A DNA stretch of 64,000 nt. Source: Chrysoperla carnea. Lineage: Eukaryota > Arthropoda > Insecta > Neuroptera > Chrysopidae. The stretch is taken from contig NC_058339.1 of NCBI RefSeq assembly GCF_905475395.1, positions 79,264,520 to 79,328,519 on the forward strand, in the 5' to 3' direction. A program made the translations under genes and the position numbers. Below, piece by piece: positions 57,730 through 64,000 of this stretch (positions are counted from its first letter, which is position 1; the number at the start of each line of letters is the position of its first letter). Below the pieces are notes generated by a model. It was not told the origin of the DNA. It saw only the letters and a list, made by a program, of their open reading frames with translations, and searched no databases.

Positions 57730-59000
57730 AAAGTGAAAAGGTTTTATAAGCATCGCTTTTTCACCTGTCCGAAAGTCCGAAAACTGTGTGGTCAAAAATT
57801 TTCATGTGTGGCCAATCAATTTATGTAGTTTAAACTTTCTATGTTACTGTTTTACTAAAAGCTGCTACTCAGAAATTCTAAATTTTTTCTATTCCGTTCT
57901 CAACAATCCAATTTGGTTTGATTTTCGATACTCAAATTTACGCGCCAAAATTTTAGAAAACTGAAAATAATTCCCCCTAATTAATTGGTTTCAAACAAAA
58001 TTCCAACAAGATCGGATCAAATTTGCGTGTGTTATCAAAAAAATCGAATTTTTAACTTTATGACGTCATCAGAATCCAAAAAAATTAATTTTGCTCTATC
58101 ACATCCAAATCTTATCCTATTTTGATAAACCAGGTATGTAATCTTATTAAATTTGGGTCATACTTTTCAAATTTGTGATCAAAATAGCTCCTATAAGTTT
58201 CAAGAATGTGGAGTCCTGGTACTAGAATTAAGCACATAAGTGATAGTTAACAAAAAACTGACATCACAGCTGAAAAAAGACATCACAGCTTTTCTGTCCA
58301 AAGTAATAGTCTAATTAAAATGGCGCCATTTGATGTTCATAAACAATATTTTTGGGAAATTTTCTATTATAAAACATATAAAAAAGTAAAAAAAGAAGAT
58401 TCGTTCATTTTTTTCGGTTTCACCTTGGAATTTGTATCAATTTATTTATAAATTATAAAATGATATTAAATAAATCAAGATGAAATATAATTATTTATAG
58501 AAATCAATTACAAATTATATTTTTTTTACTTTTCAACAACAAAATAACTTATTGTTTTCGTAAGCGGATGAGCTGATGAGTTTAATAAAAAAAATCATTG
58601 AAATTGACTAAATAAATGATTCATTTACCGCATTAGAAGATATAAATATGTAAAGGTAATCGACGAATATAGGTATTTTAAAAAATTTTATAGTTTAAAA
58701 TAATTTTCACGTAGGTACAGGATATTAAATACAGAGCAATTCATTTAAATCAATAAAGCTTTTGCACATATATTTAATGCTACCTAAGGGGATCTTTTTT
58801 CCTATCAAAGAAATTAGATTTAGATAGTTCTTTGATAGTTCTTTGATACTGGCAAAAAACTTGCTACCAAAATTACGATAGTATAAAAGCCCAAATTTGA
58901 CACATTGATATAGTTGAATGAAATCGTAATTGCAGCTAAAACAACAATTTCAAAAACATAAATCCATTCTCATGTTATGCATATTGATAAACTAATTATT
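57730..59000. other. AT-rich intergenic sequence, nothing recognised
   Basis: No open frame of note; contains a short tandem repeat TTTGATAGTTC (58821-58850). Confidence 0.45.
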
Positions 59001-59005
59001 TATTA

Positions 59006-59385
59006 TACCATGCATATATGTAATATGCAAGGTATACTCAGTTTAGTCCCAAGTTTGTAACGCTTAAAAATATTGATGCTACGCACAATTAGTCCAATTA
59101 GTCCATTTTCGGGTGTCTGTCCGTCCGTCTGTCAACACGATAACTCAAAAACGAAAAAAGATATCAAGCAGAAATTCTTACAGAGTACTCAGGACGTTAA
59201 AAGTGAGGTCGAGTTCGTAAATGAGGAATATAGGTCAATTTGGTCTTGGATCCGTAGGACCCACCTTGTAAACCGTTAGAATAGAGATAGAACAAATGTA
59301 AAAAATGTTCCTTATAAAAAACAAAACAATTTTTGTTTGATACATTTTTTTGTAAACATCACTGTTTACACTTCAAGGTGCAAAG
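59006..59385 (+). repeat. TATACCATG repeat, single arm
   Basis: TATACCATGCATATATGTAA to CATCACTGTTTACAC with all landmarks. A 25-bp internal deletion has removed the 'AATTTTGGTATAGGTGTTCA' segment (59083). The open frame at 59073-59279 is incidental. Confidence 0.85.
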
Positions 59386-60084
59386 TAAATTGTATCGTAA
59401 TACATTAAATGTGAATATCAGTTATATTAGTTATGTCTGTGTGACATGTATGTATGTGTAATGTGATAGAGTAATCAACACTGTCTATACATGGTATTTC
59501 AACAATTAACTGTCAATTGTTTGTTTTCACTTGTTTTTTCATTATTTTTTAGCGAATTGTTATTATTTGCGACTACACTATTAAATGTACGTGTCAGAAA
59601 CTGATTAGTAAGAACCATTTTTTCTTTAACAATAGACGCATCTCGTAGCTTGAATAATCCTGTAATAACATTCACCCGCTGTGTATACACGTACCTACAA
59701 ATAACGTAATTCTTGCACAATGGAAATCTGTATATTTTATTCTCGTAAATATCTATTTCGATGAAAGATTATATCATGATTTTATTTTTTTCAATTATTT
59801 TAAGTAATAAATAATTAAGATTTATACATTTTGTACAAAAAAAAAATATCATTTTGTTAATTGATAAATTAATATACTTACAAAAACAAATCTAGAACCA
59901 TACGTAATATTTGACAGACCTTTCAGCACGACTGTAAAGTAAGACTGTTGTAAAAACCTGCCCTAACAACTACATCCCCTATAGAAAATTTTATCAGCCG
60001 GCACTTTTCTATCTGGGCAAGTTTCAAATGCAAGGTAAGCTAAAGTTGATGAATATTCATCAATCAAAAGTTCTTGACAACTTT

Positions 60085-60425
60085 TCGCTAAAGCATTTTT
60101 CTGTCGCTAGCATCTTTTCTTTCGGTTAAATGCAATACTGGCAATTTTTAAGTCACATTTCCTCCGAAAGCTAATGATTTTCGAGAAAATGTTTTAATTA
60201 AAAAATATTTGAATATGAGGGTCAACTTTCTAATTTAAAGTGTTATTTTATCCCTTAACGTTTAAGATCTAAATTGAGTATTACATAAACCCGAAGAAAT
60301 GGGTCCAATCTGATGTTAGAGCATGATGTCCCCTATATCATACCCTGCAACTTTTGTTTATTAATTATTTTTTGATTAAATAACTACAAAACGAGCTATA
60401 CTAGGCATAATAGATTAAAATGGTC
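60085..60425. mobile_element. Second copy of the gene C intron 2 MITE, opposite orientation
   Basis: Shares 'TTTCTTTCGGTTAAATGCAA', 'TTTTTAAGTCACATTTCCTC', 'GAGGGTCAACTTTCTAATTT', 'TCCAATCTGATG', 'CCCTGCAACTTTTGTTTA' and the outer 'CAAAACGAGCTATACTAGGC...AATAGATTAAAATGGTCC'. The left outer arm is eroded. Confidence 0.75.
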
Positions 60426-60460
60426 CAGTTAGTATACTAAATTTTAAGCTTGCCACAAAA

Positions 60461-61020
60461 TAGGGAATATTCATGAAATTTAAATTTGGTTCAAATATTT
60501 TTCTTCCGTAACTTTAATGACTGGGCATTTCAAATAAACCATTATTTTAGTAATTAATATCTTTTTAATTACTTGAAATTAATTAATAAAAGTACAAATT
60601 TAAAAATTTTTATTTAAAAATTTCTAAAACGGAAATTCAAATTTTTATACGGACGTGACATCATAGTACTGGCTTGTCAAATTTGTTGACATACTGTATG
60701 ATATTAATTACTTACACTTTATATGGTATTTCATTAAATTATACTATTCTACGGCTTTTTATTAGAAATTTATATTTTATTAAAGTGTAAATTACACATT
60801 GAACTGTCAAAAGTATAATTTATTGACAGATCACGTACTTATACGTCATCAACAGGGAGCGCCAAAAAACTGCCGTTAAATATCTCAAAATTATAATGTA
60901 TTTTAAATATTTGTTTACACGTAAATACAGTATTTTTAAGCAGTATTTATATTTTTTACTTTGTTATAACGGTGTAAGCAATGAATTAAAAATATATAAA
61001 AAATACATGAATATTCCCTA
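60461..61020. mobile_element. 560-bp element with TAGGGAATATTCATG terminal inverted repeats
   Basis: Ends are TAGGGAATATTCATG (60461) and CATGAATATTCCCTA (61020), 15-bp perfect inverted repeats. The left 300 bp are nearly identical to 31318-31617. No transposase; the open frame at 60896-61156 runs off its right end and is not supported. Confidence 0.85.
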
Positions 61021-61589
61021 TTACAAATTTGTTTTTTCAGGACAAGAAATATTCGTCTTTAAAACTGTTTCTAGAGGGAAAAATTGTGATGTATGCTCTT
61101 GCAACAGCCTATCAAATTCCAGCCGTTCCAAAATTACAGTCAAATACTGCGTCTGATTCTAGACCAAATACATTTGTATAAATAATTGCAACAAATTTAT
61201 ACTTTAAAATATAAAAAAACGGAAATATTGAAATATATATATTTTTTACTTATTTTTGTTAATGTAAATTTTCACACTTAATTAGTGTATAATTTCAAAA
61301 AAAAAAATTAGAATATTAGAAGGTCGTTCTAGGCCGTCGTTTTTGCATCAGGATTTTTGTAATAATCATTATCACTCTCTCAAAATAAATAAATATACTT
61401 AATTATACTTTTAAGGTAATTTATTACTCACTTTTTCTTAAAAATTTAACGAAAAATTGTTTAATCTTAAGTTCAAATAATTTTACGGTATTATCAATTT
61501 TTACAGAGATCAAGAGGAAATAAGTTTTGAATACAGAGTTATTCATTAGTATGTTTCCACATATATTATACTATCTTTATATATCCTTT

Positions 61590-61925
61590 AAGGTAGTACG
61601 AGCTCCAAGACAATTTTAGATTTTGGGTTGAAAGTATTTGTACCTTATTTTCAACTTTAATGATAAATTTTGTTATAACTTCATGCATTTAGACGAAGAA
61701 TAAGAAATCCATATTTCGATATCTGCCTTGGCTTTCGAAATATCGAAAGCTAAATAATTAAACAAAATTTTCTATTTTCGATATTTTGAAAATTACTCCA
61801 GAAATCAAAAAAAATTTTCTTACATTGCGTCTTATATTGTCAAGTTATAATGAATTCACCATCAAAATTGAAAATATATATATTTAATAAATTCGTGTCC
61901 CCACAACCGTGCGCTCATACATCCT
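61590..61925 (+). repeat. Dispersed repeat with GGATGTATGAGC end, copy 3
   Basis: Plus-strand copy from 'AGGTAGTACGAGCTCCAAGA' to GTGCGCTCATACATCCTTAA; see 3890-4225 and 17485-17740. Paired TTTCGATATCTG/CTTTCGAAATATCGAAAG tracts form an internal hairpin. Confidence 0.65.
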
Positions 61926-62258
61926 TAATTATTTTGGGTTGTTTTTCTGTTTTCAATAATTTATTGAGATTTAAGTTGAATTTAAATAGTTTATTAAGTT
62001 ATTTACTGTAGCTGGAAAACTCTTCCAATATGGCTGTACTTTAACTGTTTAACACACGCTTAATCTTTGCAAGTGCTTTTTTGAAATAATTTACTATAAT
62101 AGTAATAATTCATAATAATACATAATTATTTTTTTCAAATACTTCTGCCATAAAATGTGTGAAGTATTCAATTAAAGAAATTTATACAACATAATAAACG
62201 TATATGAAACGTTTATGTACAGAGTACTCAAAAATATTTAACATTATATGATAATTTT

Positions 62259-62675
62259 ATACCATGTTTACATATATGAAATATATCAAGGTATATTAAG
62301 TTTTGTCCCAAGTTTGTAACGCTTAAAAATGTTGATCCTACAAACCAAATTTTGCTACAGTTGTTTATAAAATCACTTAATTACTCCATTTTCGGTTGTC
62401 TGTCTGTCTCAAATTGAAATTTCTATAGCATGATAAGGACATAAAAGTGAGGTCGAGTTCGTAGATAAGCAACATAGGTGAATAAGTCCATTTCCGTTTG
62501 TCTTTCCATCTATCCGTCTAAATAAAAAGAGATATCAATCTGAAATTTTTATAGCGTACTCAGGACGTAAAAAGTGAGTTTGTCTTCGTAAATGAGCAAC
62601 ATAGGTCAATTGGATAGAACAAAAGATTAAGAAACAGTTTTTTGATTTCTTATAAACGTCACTGTTTATTCGTGT
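62259..62675 (+). repeat. TATACCATG repeat, arm with internal duplication
   Basis: Starts TATACCATGTTTACATATAT; 'GTGAGGTCGAGTTCGTAGAT' and a second 'GTCCATTTCCGTTTGTCTTT' show that the middle part of the arm is present twice before the end at about 'GTCACTGTTTATTCG'. Confidence 0.75.
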
Positions 62676-62679
62676 GTCC

Positions 62680-64000
62680 GCAAATTTGGACAAAACTTTA
62701 GTGTCCATTTTCTCTAAAACTATAAAAGATAGGGAAGTGAAAATTTACAGGTAGCTTCAACTATTAATCTTGTGAAACATTCTCGAAAAACTAAAAAAAA
62801 TTTTAGAATATACTTTCCAAAATTATAGAAATTTTTGAAAGCCAAATATGTGTTGGTTTACTGAAGTTTTAAACTCTTCTAAAATTTATAAAAAATAATG
62901 CAAGCACTGACATACAGAGATTACATACTTTGTTTTTCTAAGTTTAGATGGGCTATCAATAACTTTGTTTTTTAATAAATTTTAATTTCACTTTCAAATT
63001 TTGTCATGGTATCAAGTCTAGTTTTACATTGTTATGGGTAATATGACCAATTCGACATCAGGATTATCCCCTATTGCCAGTTCTATGTGAAATGACAAGA
63101 AAAAACGAATACCCCATAGTTGTGTTTACGTATAAACAATTTTGTATTATTTATGATGTGTGTATGTACTTTTTTTAAAATAAAAATATGGAAAAATGGA
63201 TTTTAAAACAAGATATTTGTGTATATGCATGTTATTATTATTAATATTTATTATATTTCATTCAGACAAAATCAGATATCTCAAGCTAAAAAGATAGCTT
63301 TATTTTTTACGTGAGAAAATTTAATAATTATGATTATAAAATTGATGTAGTTAAAACCTTAAAATATATATATGTATTATTAATATGGATGCACTTTTAG
63401 TATTCCGTACCAATTAAAACAACTACTCAGACCCGTGCGCACGGGAGGGGTTTTGGGGGTCAAAGTCCTTTCCATTGAGAATCTCTGCACTTTTTGAACA
63501 TTATAGTCCAGTAAATGAAACATGGATCTAAGTATGGATCTAGTAAGTCTCTATCTCATCGGGAAGTTAGTTTACAATCAATTACAAAATTTCACGCGGA
63601 CAAACATACAAGATAGTGGGTTAATACTAACATGGTAATAATAAACCCGATTTTTTAGTTTTTTGGGTCAAAATTACCCAATATACCAAGTTATATCAAA
63701 TTCCGAAACAAAAAGATAGGTATATAAGGTAACATTGACCTAAAATGTAAAAAATCGGATTCGTTTAACGATAGAATTCGTATTTTTTAAGATATAAACG
63801 ATGTGAATGGATCGATTTCAGTCGATATTTTAGAAACGATTTGGTTATTCGTAAAATAAATCCAACTTTTATATTTTTTAAGGAAAAAATATCCTATTTA
63901 GGCCCTTTTGCTAATTTTATTACATTTTCAAAGGAATTCGTTAATAAATTCCAAAAATGGAGAACAGAGACTTATTTTTTTTATTTTATTGAAAATGAAT
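62680..64000. other. AT-rich intergenic sequence, nothing recognised
   Basis: No gene or clear repeat to the window end. Confidence 0.45.

Overview
The window is a very AT-rich, repeat-dense piece of an insect-type nuclear genome. Evidence: intron-rich genes with GT-AG splice sites, secreted carboxypeptidases of the kind insects use in the gut, and relics of hAT, Tigger/pogo and non-LTR transposons among many short inverted-repeat elements. The exact species cannot be read from the sequence; a holometabolous insect is my guess.

Gene content is confined to about 25.8-47.3 kb, all on the minus strand. It is a tandem cluster of four M14A zinc carboxypeptidase genes in two sister pairs. Pair one (A, 26.7-29.7 kb; B, 34.6-38.3 kb, with further 3' exons down to 32.0 kb) has 8 exons of identical lengths (150, 134, 88, 306, 91, 203, 85, 191 nt; 415 aa). 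Pair two (C, 41.1-43.8 kb; D, 45.0-47.2 kb) has 9 exons of identical lengths (156, 137, 73, 142, 161, 85, 203, 85, 197 nt; 412 aa). I assembled the exons by hand; all junctions keep frame. Each protein has a signal peptide, an activation propeptide, and a catalytic domain with the HxxE...H zinc site, the substrate arginines, Tyr248 and Glu270 (bovine CPA numbering).

The most unusual feature is downstream of gene B. It carries four open, in-phase copies of the 191-nt terminal exon (34.6, 34.1, 33.4 and 32.0 kb). The intron splits the Tyr248 codon, so each copy would swap the whole C-terminal 63 residues, including S1' pocket positions 250, 253, 255 and 268 and catalytic Glu270. One copy has Lys in place of Glu270 and another has Glu at position 268. 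Gene A keeps one functional terminal exon plus a decayed second one resembling B's most distal copy, so the array probably predates the A/B duplication. If RNA confirms it, this is a cassette system for changing carboxypeptidase specificity by alternative last exons.

0-25.8 kb and 47.3-64 kb hold no gene I can support. They contain repeats: a long family starting TATACCATGTATATATG (at least eight copies, one foldback), a family with AACCCCCGA ends, several MITE-like palindromes (some inside carboxypeptidase introns or next to their 3' ends), a hAT relic (15.3-15.9 kb), a 5'-truncated non-LTR reverse transcriptase relic (50.3-50.9 kb) and a Tigger/pogo relic with its 3' terminal repeat (53.6-54.0 kb).
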